From: Anaerococcus tetradius ATCC 35098
Lineage (GTDB): Bacteria; Bacillota; Clostridia; Tissierellales; Peptoniphilaceae
DNA: 64,000 nucleotides
NCBI RefSeq assembly: GCF_000159095.1
Contig: NZ_GG666295.1
Location: 227,022-291,021, forward strand
Reading direction: 5' to 3'
Position numbers and translations under genes: made by a program. This document shows positions 53,890 to 62,564 of the stretch, piece after piece; the stretch's first letter is position 1; each line of letters begins with the position of its first letter. The notes below the pieces were generated by a model. The model saw only the letters and a program-made list of their open reading frames with translations. It did no database searches and was not told where the DNA came from.

Positions 53890-54732
53890 TCACTTTTCAC
53901 AAAGAAATGTCATGAAATTCGGCCAATCTTCTAATTTGATGTTTTCCTCATCTATAAAAGTTTTGAATTCTAACTTGTATGAATGTAGTAAAAATCTATC
54001 TAAATCCTTATCTGAGCCGTACAACTTATCTCCGTAAATTGGGTGACCTAGACTTTGTAGACTCACCCTAATTTGATGAGTTTTTCCTGTAAAAATTTCA
54101 CATTCTATGAGGGAATAACTATCATTCTTATCAATTGTTTTGAAATAAGTCCTAGCTAATTTCCCATTATTACTAGCTATATACTTTTTATTCTCCTCAT
54201 CATAAGAGATTCTTGCTTCATAGAGTAAATCTAAGTCAGTATTAGGATCAACAACTGCCAAATATTTTTTCTTAATCAAATTATTTTCTACTTGCCTTTG
54301 GTAATAAGCATGAGCATATTTATTTTTTGCGACAAGCATTAAGCCTGAAGTATTCATGTCAAGTCTATTTACTAATCTAATCTTATTCCTTATATCATTT
54401 TCTTTAAAATAATAGGCCAGATAGTTGGATAAATTCACTTGATTTTTGGAATTGACTGTTAAATTTGAAGTTTTACTTACTACAAGGCTATTAGCATCCT
54501 CAAAAAGTACTTTTAATTTTCCTTCTATTGGCTCATAGTCTAAATCTTCATCCTCAATAATAATTTTAAACTCGTCGCCTTTTTTTAAATCAAAGCTTTT
54601 ATTTTTAAGCTTTCCATTTAGAAGATAAGCAGAATTCAAAATTTCATCTATACTTCTCTTAGAATAATCTTTAGCTTCCAAAAACTTTCGGACAGTAATA
54701 TTATTATTAATTTTATATTTTATGTATTTCAT
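53890..54732 (-). CDS. RluA-family pseudouridine synthase
   Basis: 280 residues. A divergent S4-like N terminus (ITVRKFLEAKDYSKRSIDEI) precedes the synthase core LVNRLDMNTSGLMLVAKNKY with its catalytic Asp, IFTGKTHQIRVSL and PIYGDKLYGS. The target cannot be assigned. It is divergently oriented from nadK; the shared 49-nt gap holds overlapping TATAAT-like boxes. Confidence 0.9.
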   Translation of the reverse strand: MKYIKYKINNNITVRKFLEAKDYSKRSIDEILNSAYLLNGKLKNKSFDLKKGDEFKIIIEDEDLDYEPIEGKLKVLFEDANSLVVSKTSNLTVNSKNQVNLSNYLAYYFKENDIRNKIRLVNRLDMNTSGLMLVAKNKYAHAYYQRQVENNLIKKKYLAVVDPNTDLDLLYEARISYDEENKKYIASNNGKLARTYFKTIDKNDSYSLIECEIFTGKTHQIRVSLQSLGHPIYGDKLYGSDKDLDRFLLHSYKLEFKTFIDEENIKLEDWPNFMTFLCEK

Positions 54733-54781
54733 ATGCCATCCTTATGATATAATATATTATACTATATGAGAGGTGAAGGAA

Positions 54782-55567
54782 ATGACAAACAAGGTTAATG
54801 TATTTAAGAATAAATCAAAATTTTCAAAATCAATATATCAAAAGTGCAAGAATATTTTCAACAATTATGGCTATATTTTAACAAGTAGTTATGAACATGA
54901 TGCTATATTAAATCTAGTTATCGGTGGCGATGGCACCTTCCTTAACGCTGTTCATCAATCAGAATTTTCTGATATACCCTTTATCGGTATAAATACAGGT
55001 CATCTAGGTTTTTATCAAGAAGTTGAAACAAATATGATAGAAAGTTTTATAAGATCCTTCGATCAAAAAGATTATAGGGTAGAAAATTTATCAGTCCTAG
55101 AGTCACACCTTGCAGGAAAAAAGATTAATTCTATAAATGAAGTAGTAATAAAAAGCAATCGAAATCAAATTGTTAGATTAAAAGTTTTTATAGACGGTAA
55201 TTTTATTGAGTATTATTCAGGTGATGGCCTTATTATTTCTACACCTCATGGATCTACTGCTTACAACTTATCTGCAGGAGGCGCCATTCTTCATCAATCT
55301 TTAAATGGTTTTCAATTAACACCCATCGCACCAATTTATTCTAACATGAATAAGGCCTTAAGGTCTCCTGTCGTGCTTCCGAATGATGCCACAATTGATA
55401 TTTCTATTTCTAAAAGAGACAATTTTCATACAGTCTTCATTTTTGATGGCAGAGAATATTCTGCTAAGGATTATAAAATTAGAATCAATGTTTCTGATAC
55501 TAAAATAAAAAAACTTATTCTCAATAGAAACCATTACTGGAATAATATCAAGAATAAGTTAATGTGA
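54782..55567 (+). CDS. nadK: NAD kinase
   Basis: 261 residues. It phosphorylates NAD to NADP. The diacylglycerol-kinase-like motif LVIGGDGTFLNAVH is at 46-60, then INTGHLGFYQE, INEVVIKSNRN and the SGDGLIISTPHGSTAYNLSAGG signature (quoted across residues near 145-165). I chose the ATG at 54782, about 8 nt after GAGAGG, in place of the GTG at 54773. One of only two plus-strand genes in the window. Confidence 0.95.
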   Translation: MTNKVNVFKNKSKFSKSIYQKCKNIFNNYGYILTSSYEHDAILNLVIGGDGTFLNAVHQSEFSDIPFIGINTGHLGFYQEVETNMIESFIRSFDQKDYRVENLSVLESHLAGKKINSINEVVIKSNRNQIVRLKVFIDGNFIEYYSGDGLIISTPHGSTAYNLSAGGAILHQSLNGFQLTPIAPIYSNMNKALRSPVVLPNDATIDISISKRDNFHTVFIFDGREYSAKDYKIRINVSDTKIKKLILNRNHYWNNIKNKLM

Positions 55568-57091
55568 TTAGTTAATATTTACATTTTGATAGATTTCTCT
55601 TATAATGTCCCTCGCTATAGGAGCAGCGGCTACTCCTCCAGTATCCTCGCTGTCTTCGACTACTAGGGCAATTGCCAAATTAGGATCATAGGCTGGAGCA
55701 AAACCAACAAACCAAGCATCAAGTAATCCATTTTCTTTATCAGCTGTTCCAGTTTTTCCTGCAATTTGAACAGAATCTAGATAAGCACTAGTTCCTGTTC
55801 CATAGTTTACAACTGCCACCATCATATCTCTTATAATATTTGCAGTATCAGGACTTGTCACTTCAGATAGGACTTTTGCTTTTCTTTCAGAAACAACCTT
55901 TCCATCCTTATCGACAATCTTCTTTACAAGCCTTGGTTGCATCATCTTTCCATTATTAGCAATGGCTGAGGTTATCATAGCCATGTGTAGGGGAGTAATT
56001 TGACTCTTACCATAACCAAAACCAGTCATAGCTAAGTCGACATCATTTAAATCTTTAAAAGGTATTATAGATTTATTTTTTTCCAAATCAAAATCATAAT
56101 CCTTATTTATCATAAATTTTCCGGCTAATTTTTCATATTTTTCATGACCAATCAAATTAGTTTTTGCTGCAAAATAAGTATTAACTGAATTTACGAATGC
56201 AGACCTTAAATTAAGTTGACCAAAGGTTTGGTCAGAGAAGTTTTTGATGTTATATCCTTGAACTTTCTCTACCCCATCATCAAAGTAACTTGTATCTATG
56301 TTATAGTCTAGAATACCTGTAGCAGTTACAATTTTAAAGGTAGATCCTGGTCTATATGATCCAGAAGTTGCCCTATTTACTAAAGGTCCGTAGGTGTTTT
56401 GGATTAGTTCATCCCAATTCTCATCTACATTATTTGGATCATAGGTCGGATTGGATACTAGGGCTAAAATTTCTCCAGTAGTTGGATTCATAACCACACA
56501 AGCTCCTACAATCCCCTTCATATTCTCATAAACTATATTTTGAATATTCTGATCCATTGTCAAATGAACATCATTACCTACTTCGTTTTTTATGACCATC
56601 TTTCTAAAGTTGGATAGATTTTCATCGCTTATAGCTAAAAGTTCTTTGTTGTATGTTTTTTCAATACCAGATTTACCATAAGTTTTTGATGAGTATCCAG
56701 TTATTGAAGATGCACTTGCTCCGTAATTGTACACCCTATATTGGCTACCATCGCTATTTTCTTCGCTATGGGCTAGGACATTTCCATTGCGGTCATAAAT
56801 ATCGCCTCTTTTTATGTTATCTTCATTAACCCATAGTCTTCTATTATGAGAGTTGTTTTCAATTTCACTTCTCTTAAAAAGTTGAAAATAGACCAAGTAT
56901 AAAGCTAGAGTCAAAAATAAGGCTATAAAAAATATCATTGCATATACAAGCCTCTTATTCAAAGTGGTTTTTGATAGAATATTTAGCTTTTCATTATCTT
57001 CTAATCTTTTTTCTTCTTCAAACTTTAGAATTTTATCTATCAAAGATTGAAAATTGTTCCTTTTTTTATCTAAATTATTATCCTTATTCAT
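55568..57091 (-). CDS. Class B penicillin-binding protein (PBP2/PbpA type)
   Basis: 507 residues. A cytoplasmic head and one membrane helix (about 49-70) precede the dimerisation region and the transpeptidase domain: SxxK at S250-T-F-K, SVN at 302-304, KTG at 446-448 (AGKTGTAD). Length and the cassette FHA / FtsW-RodA / PBP resemble the PbpA-RodA pair of actinobacteria and clostridia, which makes septal or side-wall peptidoglycan. No PASTA domain. Its ATG overlaps the FtsW-like gene stop. Confidence 0.93.
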   Translation of the reverse strand: MNKDNNLDKKRNNFQSLIDKILKFEEEKRLEDNEKLNILSKTTLNKRLVYAMIFFIALFLTLALYLVYFQLFKRSEIENNSHNRRLWVNEDNIKRGDIYDRNGNVLAHSEENSDGSQYRVYNYGASASSITGYSSKTYGKSGIEKTYNKELLAISDENLSNFRKMVIKNEVGNDVHLTMDQNIQNIVYENMKGIVGACVVMNPTTGEILALVSNPTYDPNNVDENWDELIQNTYGPLVNRATSGSYRPGSTFKIVTATGILDYNIDTSYFDDGVEKVQGYNIKNFSDQTFGQLNLRSAFVNSVNTYFAAKTNLIGHEKYEKLAGKFMINKDYDFDLEKNKSIIPFKDLNDVDLAMTGFGYGKSQITPLHMAMITSAIANNGKMMQPRLVKKIVDKDGKVVSERKAKVLSEVTSPDTANIIRDMMVAVVNYGTGTSAYLDSVQIAGKTGTADKENGLLDAWFVGFAPAYDPNLAIALVVEDSEDTGGVAAAPIARDIIREIYQNVNIN

Positions 57092-58343
57092 TTATTTCAT
57101 CACCATATTTAATTTCCTCTCCACAATATTGAAGGCAAGCTAATAAAATGAAGCCAGCAATCATGGAAGAACCTCCTTGACTGATGAAGGGAAGTGTTAC
57201 ACCTGTTAGGGGTATAAGCTTTAATACTCCACCCAGTATAATAAAAGTCTGGAAGGCAAAAAGTATCCCTATACAGAAGGCTAATATAGAATAAAACTTA
57301 TCTTTTTGTATCAAAGAAATCTTTATAGCCCTATATACGAGAATCATAAACAATAATACTACAGCTATGCCCATGAAAATACCCATTTCTTCGCAGATAG
57401 CAGAAAAAATAAAGTCTGACTCTGCAACAGGTATAAAATCAGGTCTTCCTAGACCAATACCACTTCCGAATAATCCTCCACTCGCCATAGCAAACAGGGC
57501 CTGGGTTATTTGGTAGCCTGTAGCATCAATATCTGACCAAGGATCTTTCCATGTAGCAACCCTTATTTGTACGTGACTGAACAGATGATAGGCAATTATT
57601 GAGCCTAAAATCATAGCTAATAGATTAGCGACAATTAGCTTTCTATCCCTGTCATATACAAATTGGCTAAGTATCATAGTTGAAAAGAATATTAGTGCTG
57701 TTCCTAGGTCTTTTTGTAAAAATAAAAATCCTATAAAGACAAATATTATCAAGTTCATATAATACTTTCCAAAAGGCTTCTTGCATATCTCATTATAATG
57801 AGTGTAAAAACTTGCTATGAAAAAGGCCAATGGTACCTTGATAAATTCTGAAGGCTGTATAGTTATTGGTCCTAAATATATCCAGTTTTTAGCTCCGCTA
57901 ATATTAGAGCCGAAAATCAAAGTGAAAATAAATAGGACTATTGATATAGCTACATAAAATTTCGACAAATTATGCCAAGCGTTATATGATTTCATAATTC
58001 TATATGTTACAAAGAACATAAACAAACCGACTAGATAATATTGTAACTGCTTTCTTCCAAGTGAAGGGTCTAACCTATATATAACAGCTACACCTATAGA
58101 AAAAAGCATGTTGACTATCATAAGAAGGATGCCGTCCGATTTAATGACTTTATTTATCAAAAATGTAGATAAAAAAGTCGCCAAAAGAATGGCTAGGTAT
58201 GTTATAAAATCCACGTTTTTGATGTGCTCAATATTATAAATTAATGACATTGATAAAGATAAGAACTCAAAAATCATAAGCAAGAATACTGCCTTCCTCT
58301 GAGCCCTTTCTTTATTAAGGGTGAGATTTTTAATTCTATTCAT
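57084..58343 (-). CDS. FtsW/RodA/SpoVE-family SEDS glycosyltransferase
   Basis: About 419 residues with around ten membrane helices. SEDS signatures: NISGAKNWIYLGPITIQPSE (with the GAxxWI and PSE motifs), FLQKDLGTALIFFST (catalytic Asp in KDLG), VAESDFIFSAICEEMG and TGVTLPFISQGGSSM. It polymerises lipid II with the class B PBP encoded next. The ATG at 58343 follows AAGGTGATGGAA inside the end of the FHA gene. Confidence 0.94.
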   Translation of the reverse strand: MNRIKNLTLNKERAQRKAVFLLMIFEFLSLSMSLIYNIEHIKNVDFITYLAILLATFLSTFLINKVIKSDGILLMIVNMLFSIGVAVIYRLDPSLGRKQLQYYLVGLFMFFVTYRIMKSYNAWHNLSKFYVAISIVLFIFTLIFGSNISGAKNWIYLGPITIQPSEFIKVPLAFFIASFYTHYNEICKKPFGKYYMNLIIFVFIGFLFLQKDLGTALIFFSTMILSQFVYDRDRKLIVANLLAMILGSIIAYHLFSHVQIRVATWKDPWSDIDATGYQITQALFAMASGGLFGSGIGLGRPDFIPVAESDFIFSAICEEMGIFMGIAVVLLFMILVYRAIKISLIQKDKFYSILAFCIGILFAFQTFIILGGVLKLIPLTGVTLPFISQGGSSMIAGFILLACLQYCGEEIKYGDEINE

Positions 58344-58839
58344 TTCCATCACCTTGGACAAACAAAAATTGTAATTTACCAATATTAATCAAATCATTAG
58401 ACTTTAATTCAATAGCATCAGTGATTTTCTCGCTATTTAGATAAGTTCCATTAGCTGATTTTAGGTCTTCTATAAAGTAAATTCCATCGTCCTCAACAAT
58501 CCTAGCATGAAACTTTGATAGAAACTTATCCTTTATACAAATGCTATTTCTATCATCTCGACCTATAGTATTATCAGATGCCAGAAAATAAAATTCTTGA
58601 ACTGTAAAAGAAAATTTTTCATTTAAGTTTAAAAGTTTTAAATATGTATCTGATTTTGATTCCTTTTTTAGAGTGGTCCTTACATCGTAATATATAATCC
58701 TGATAATAGAATATATAAAATAAAAAACTATAAATACAAAAATGTATTTCAATATAGTTGATATTAATTGGTATAATGTTAAACTTCCAAAAACATTTAC
58801 TGAAAATATTTTATCTATTACATTAAAAAAACTTTCCAT
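58336..58839 (-). CDS. Membrane-anchored FHA-domain protein
   Basis: 167 residues. An N-terminal membrane helix (about 30-50) is followed by an FHA domain (DNTIGRDDRNSICIKDKFLS; SKFHARIVEDDG; DLKSANGTYLNSEKI) with the conserved Gly-Arg, Ser-x-x-His and Asn-Gly residues that read phosphothreonine. In actinobacteria FhaB next to RodA/PbpA is a substrate of PASTA kinases; an analogous link here to cell-wall control is inference. Confidence 0.9.
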   Translation of the reverse strand: MESFFNVIDKIFSVNVFGSLTLYQLISTILKYIFVFIVFYFIYSIIRIIYYDVRTTLKKESKSDTYLKLLNLNEKFSFTVQEFYFLASDNTIGRDDRNSICIKDKFLSKFHARIVEDDGIYFIEDLKSANGTYLNSEKITDAIELKSNDLINIGKLQFLFVQGDGNE

Positions 58840-58858
58840 TTTTATCTCCTTTTGATAT

Positions 58859-58887
58859 ATAATATTTCAGTTTGATGGAAAGTTCAA
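58859..58887 (-). promoter_or_regulatory. Promoter of the FHA-ftsW-PBP operon
   Basis: Minus strand TTGAAC (58882-58887), 17-nt spacer, TATTAT (58859-58864), about 19 nt before the FHA gene ATG and AAGGAG, giving a very short leader. Confidence 0.72.
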
Positions 58888-58905
58888 GTATTTTGTAAAA
58901 TAAAA

Positions 58906-58943
58906 AGCAACCCAAAGCTAGTTAGACCTAGCTAAGGGTAGCT
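58906..58943 (-). terminator. Terminator after phosphoglucomutase
   Basis: 16-bp imperfect stem (58906-58921 with 58928-58943, three mismatches, 6-nt loop) followed on the minus strand by TTTTTATTTT. It ends the phosphorylase-pulA-pgm transcript, 8 nt after the pgm stop. Confidence 0.8.
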
Positions 58944-58951
58944 ACTTTAAC

Positions 58952-60646
58952 TTATTCGATTGAATTAATTACCTCTTGCATGAAGTCATTAATTCCCTTT
59001 AATTTTTCTTGAGATTTACCTGAACTTTCTCCTATTGCATTAATGTATAGCTTGATTTTAGGCTCTGTTCCAGAAGGTCTTAGAGCAAACCATGAATTAT
59101 CTTCTAGATAATATTTCAAAACATTAGATTTTGGTAGACCTGTTTCATCCTTTTGATAGTCGACTATTGTTTTAACTTTAAGTCCGCAAAGTTCTTTTAT
59201 TGGATTATTCCTAACTTTGCTCATAATTCTAGATATTCTCTCTTGACCGTCAAGACCTTCAAGAACTATAGATATAACATCATTAGAATAATATCCAAAT
59301 TCTTTAAACAAATCTTCTATTACATCAAGTAAGCTCTTATTTCTTTCTTTGTAATATGCAGCCATCTCTGTTATCATCATTGCTGAATTTACTGCATCCT
59401 TATCCCTTACAAAGTCCTTATAGTTGTAACCAATACTTTCTTCAAAGCCAAAGATGAATTTACCACTTTCATTTTCATCCAATTCATTTGCAACGGCATA
59501 AATATTTTTAAAGCCTGTTAGAACGTCATATACCCTTACGCCATATTTGTTAGCTATTGGCTTAACTAGATCAGTTGATACTAGTGATTTTACAACTGCA
59601 CCATTTTCTGGTAGTTGACCCTTGGCTGCTAGGGCTTCTAGAATATAATTTGCCAACAAAGAACCAATTAAGTTACCAGTTAGGAATTTATATTCGCCAT
59701 CTTTATCCCTAATTTCAACAGCACATCTATCTGAATCAGGATCAGTTGCTAGTAGTAGGTCAGCCCCAACTTCTTTTCCTAAAGTTTCTGAATATTTGAA
59801 AGCTTTTGGGTCTTCTGGATTTGGATAGCCTACTGTAGTAAAGTCAGGATCTGGATTTTCTTGTTCTTTAACAATATGGACATTCTTAAATCCTCTTTCA
59901 TCAAGAATCCTTCTTACCAATTTGTTTCCACATCCGTTAAGAGGTGTATATACTACATTGATATTTTTATCTATAGCTTCATCATTAATTGTGCATGCCT
60001 TTACTTCCTTGATGTAATCTTCGATTAATTGGTCATCAACATATTCAACTATGCCTTCCTCTAAGGCTTTATCAAAATCCATTCTTGGAATCTCGAAAAA
60101 GTCTGGATGTTCAGCTATATGACCTAAAATTTTATCAGCAGTTTCATCAAGAATTTGACTACCTTCATGGTTATAAGCCTTATAGCCGTTGTATTCCCTT
60201 GGATTGTGGCTGGCTGTTACCATAACTCCAGCAACATTTCCTAATTTCCTAATTGTATATGAACAAACTGGTGTAGGTTGAATTTCCTTGTGGATATATA
60301 CCTTGATGCCATTTGCAGCGAAAACTTCGGCGGTAACTTTTGCGAATTCTTCAGATTTATGTCTCACATCATAGGCAATTGCCACGCCCTTTTTCTTAGC
60401 TTCATCGCCAGCTTCGGCTATGGTATCAGCAAAGCCTTGAGTAGCTTGAGCAACATTATAAACATTCATCCTGTTTGTACCAGCACCTAATTTACCACGA
60501 AGACCTGCTGTTCCAAACTTTAGTGATTGGTGGAACCTATCTTTTATTTCTTCATCATCATCCTTTATACTTAAAAGATCTTTTTTTGTTTCATCATCAA
60601 ATCTATCGTCTTCTAACCATTTTTTGTAAATTTCTTTATAATCCAT
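58952..60646 (-). CDS. Phosphoglucomutase/phosphomannomutase
   Basis: 564 residues. Motifs: FGTAGLRGKLGAGTNRMN, the phosphoserine site VTASHNPREYNGYK (Ser 146), the metal loop LLATDPDSDRCAVE, GFEESIGY and the phosphate-binding RPSGTEPKIKLY. The PgcA/YbbT-like length suggests glucose 1-P/6-P interconversion, linking glucan breakdown by the upstream genes to glycolysis. Overlaps pulA by 11 nt. Confidence 0.94.
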   Translation of the reverse strand: MDYKEIYKKWLEDDRFDDETKKDLLSIKDDDEEIKDRFHQSLKFGTAGLRGKLGAGTNRMNVYNVAQATQGFADTIAEAGDEAKKKGVAIAYDVRHKSEEFAKVTAEVFAANGIKVYIHKEIQPTPVCSYTIRKLGNVAGVMVTASHNPREYNGYKAYNHEGSQILDETADKILGHIAEHPDFFEIPRMDFDKALEEGIVEYVDDQLIEDYIKEVKACTINDEAIDKNINVVYTPLNGCGNKLVRRILDERGFKNVHIVKEQENPDPDFTTVGYPNPEDPKAFKYSETLGKEVGADLLLATDPDSDRCAVEIRDKDGEYKFLTGNLIGSLLANYILEALAAKGQLPENGAVVKSLVSTDLVKPIANKYGVRVYDVLTGFKNIYAVANELDENESGKFIFGFEESIGYNYKDFVRDKDAVNSAMMITEMAAYYKERNKSLLDVIEDLFKEFGYYSNDVISIVLEGLDGQERISRIMSKVRNNPIKELCGLKVKTIVDYQKDETGLPKSNVLKYYLEDNSWFALRPSGTEPKIKLYINAIGESSGKSQEKLKGINDFMQEVINSIE

Positions 60647-62564
60647 TTTCTACTCCTAACTTAAATACATTAACTGATTTACCTTCAATAATTAAAGCTT
60701 CGCTAATATCTTCATCTGTCTTATTTATACCCTCTTTAGAAAAGATTTTTCTAATTTTGTAAGTAGGATAGCCTATAAAGCTGTTCAAACTTTCTTTATC
60801 AAGGAAAAATCTATCATCTAAAGCATTAATTGCAATTAAATAAGTATCATCTTCATTTTTAATTTTATATATTATTGAAGAATCTGGAACATTTTCCATA
60901 AAACTTAAATTATCCCTAATAAATTGAGCATCCGTATGGCTAAATACTTCCATCGATTTCCTTATTTCGATTAGAGCTTTAAGGTAGTTAAATATATCCA
61001 TATTGTCAAGCTTATCTTGCCATTTAACCGAATTATTCCTAAGGGGTGATCTATAAGAGTTAGCATCGTTATTTTTACTATGATTAAACTCATTGCCTTC
61101 ATAGATAAAAGGCTTACCGAAAGACAAAAAGATAATTCCTAAAGCCAACTTTACATAATCATCTATATTATTATATTCATTCAAAGATATAGCAAGCTTA
61201 TCATATAAAATCAGATTATCATGACAGTTAAAATAGTTTATTGTCTCACTAGCCTTATCAGTAAAGCCAATTCTCTTCTCATCATAGGCAATTGATCCTG
61301 CTATACCAGTTTCTACAGCCAACTTATTAGAGAAAATCCCCTGTATATATCCTTTTTCGTAACCATTTGCATCTCCCTTTATAGCATCTCTGAAATCATC
61401 ATTAAAAACCGCAAAGGATTTTGATCTTTGAGATCCCTTAAGAATTTGTTTATCAAAAGCTAATGGAGAATAAAAAGCCATCCAAGGTTCACCATATATA
61501 ATTATATTAGGATTTATTCTTCTAAGTTTTTTGAGGGCGAGCTGTATCGTATCTATATCAATTAGGGCCATCAAATCAAATCTAAAACCGTCAATTTTGT
61601 ATTCCCTAGCCCAATGGCAGAGCGAATCAATTATAAGCTTTCTAACAAAAGGATTTTGACTGTTAATTTCATTGCCAACTCCTGAGCCGTTAGAAAAACT
61701 TCCATCATCATTCATCCTATGATAATACCCTTTAGCTAAAGTTTCTAAATTAGAATCGTAGGATTTGAAGGTGTGATTGTAAACAACATCCATAACAACC
61801 GAAATATTATTTTTATGAAAGGCCTGAACCATCTTTTTTAATTCTTTTATTTTAGAAATCGGGTCGTAGGGATCTGTCGCATAGGAGCCTTCGGGAGCAA
61901 AATATAATTCTGGATCATAACCCCAGTTATAATTATCATCATCAAAAAACTTGGCATCATCTTCGTCAACTGATATGAAGTCATATATAGGAAGAAGTTG
62001 GACATGGCTTATACCTAATTCCTTAATATTGTCAATCCCAGTCTTAACACCCTTAAATTTTGTATCTTCTTCACTAAGACCGAGATACTTGCCCATATTT
62101 TTTACACCACTACTAATATCTGCTGTATAATCTTTGACACTCATTTCATAGATTATGGCATCTTCTTCTTTATTATCAGGAGATTTTTGCTCTCTAAAAC
62201 CACAAGGGTCGCTATCTTTTAAATCTATTACTGCAGAAGCCAAACTGTTAATTGATGATGAAAAAGAATAAGGATCTGTAACTTCGTATTTTCCATCGAC
62301 TAAATAATTATAGAAATATCCTTTTAAGTCACCTTCTAGAGAAATTTCACATATGCCCAGTTCGTTTCTTTTCATAGGATATTTATCTTTTCTAGTTTTT
62401 CTATAATCATCACTTATGAGAAGTTCTACCGACTCACTAGTGGGTGAAAATACTCTAAAGATAGTTTTCTCTTTGCTATAGATTGCCCCAAGCTTTTCAT
62501 CTTCTATTTTCTCGTAAGTAAGATTTTTAATTTTTTCTTCAAATGCGGTTGTTTTGTCTACCAT
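60636..62564 (-). CDS. pulA: Type I pullulanase / glycogen debranching enzyme
   Basis: About 642 residues, GH13 subfamily 14. N-terminal CBM48-like domain (IFRVFSPTSESVELLISDD), YNWGYDPELYFAPEGSYATD (the pullulanase YNWGYDP motif), VVMDVVYNHTF, DGFRFDLMALIDID (nucleophile Asp), IIYGEPWMAF (acid Glu) and NYFNCHDNLILYD. No signal peptide, so it is intracellular and acts on glycogen or imported branched maltodextrins. The ATG at 62564 overlaps the phosphorylase-like gene by 26 nt. Confidence 0.94.
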   Translation of the reverse strand: MVDKTTAFEEKIKNLTYEKIEDEKLGAIYSKEKTIFRVFSPTSESVELLISDDYRKTRKDKYPMKRNELGICEISLEGDLKGYFYNYLVDGKYEVTDPYSFSSSINSLASAVIDLKDSDPCGFREQKSPDNKEEDAIIYEMSVKDYTADISSGVKNMGKYLGLSEEDTKFKGVKTGIDNIKELGISHVQLLPIYDFISVDEDDAKFFDDDNYNWGYDPELYFAPEGSYATDPYDPISKIKELKKMVQAFHKNNISVVMDVVYNHTFKSYDSNLETLAKGYYHRMNDDGSFSNGSGVGNEINSQNPFVRKLIIDSLCHWAREYKIDGFRFDLMALIDIDTIQLALKKLRRINPNIIIYGEPWMAFYSPLAFDKQILKGSQRSKSFAVFNDDFRDAIKGDANGYEKGYIQGIFSNKLAVETGIAGSIAYDEKRIGFTDKASETINYFNCHDNLILYDKLAISLNEYNNIDDYVKLALGIIFLSFGKPFIYEGNEFNHSKNNDANSYRSPLRNNSVKWQDKLDNMDIFNYLKALIEIRKSMEVFSHTDAQFIRDNLSFMENVPDSSIIYKIKNEDDTYLIAINALDDRFFLDKESLNSFIGYPTYKIRKIFSKEGINKTDEDISEALIIEGKSVNVFKLGVENGL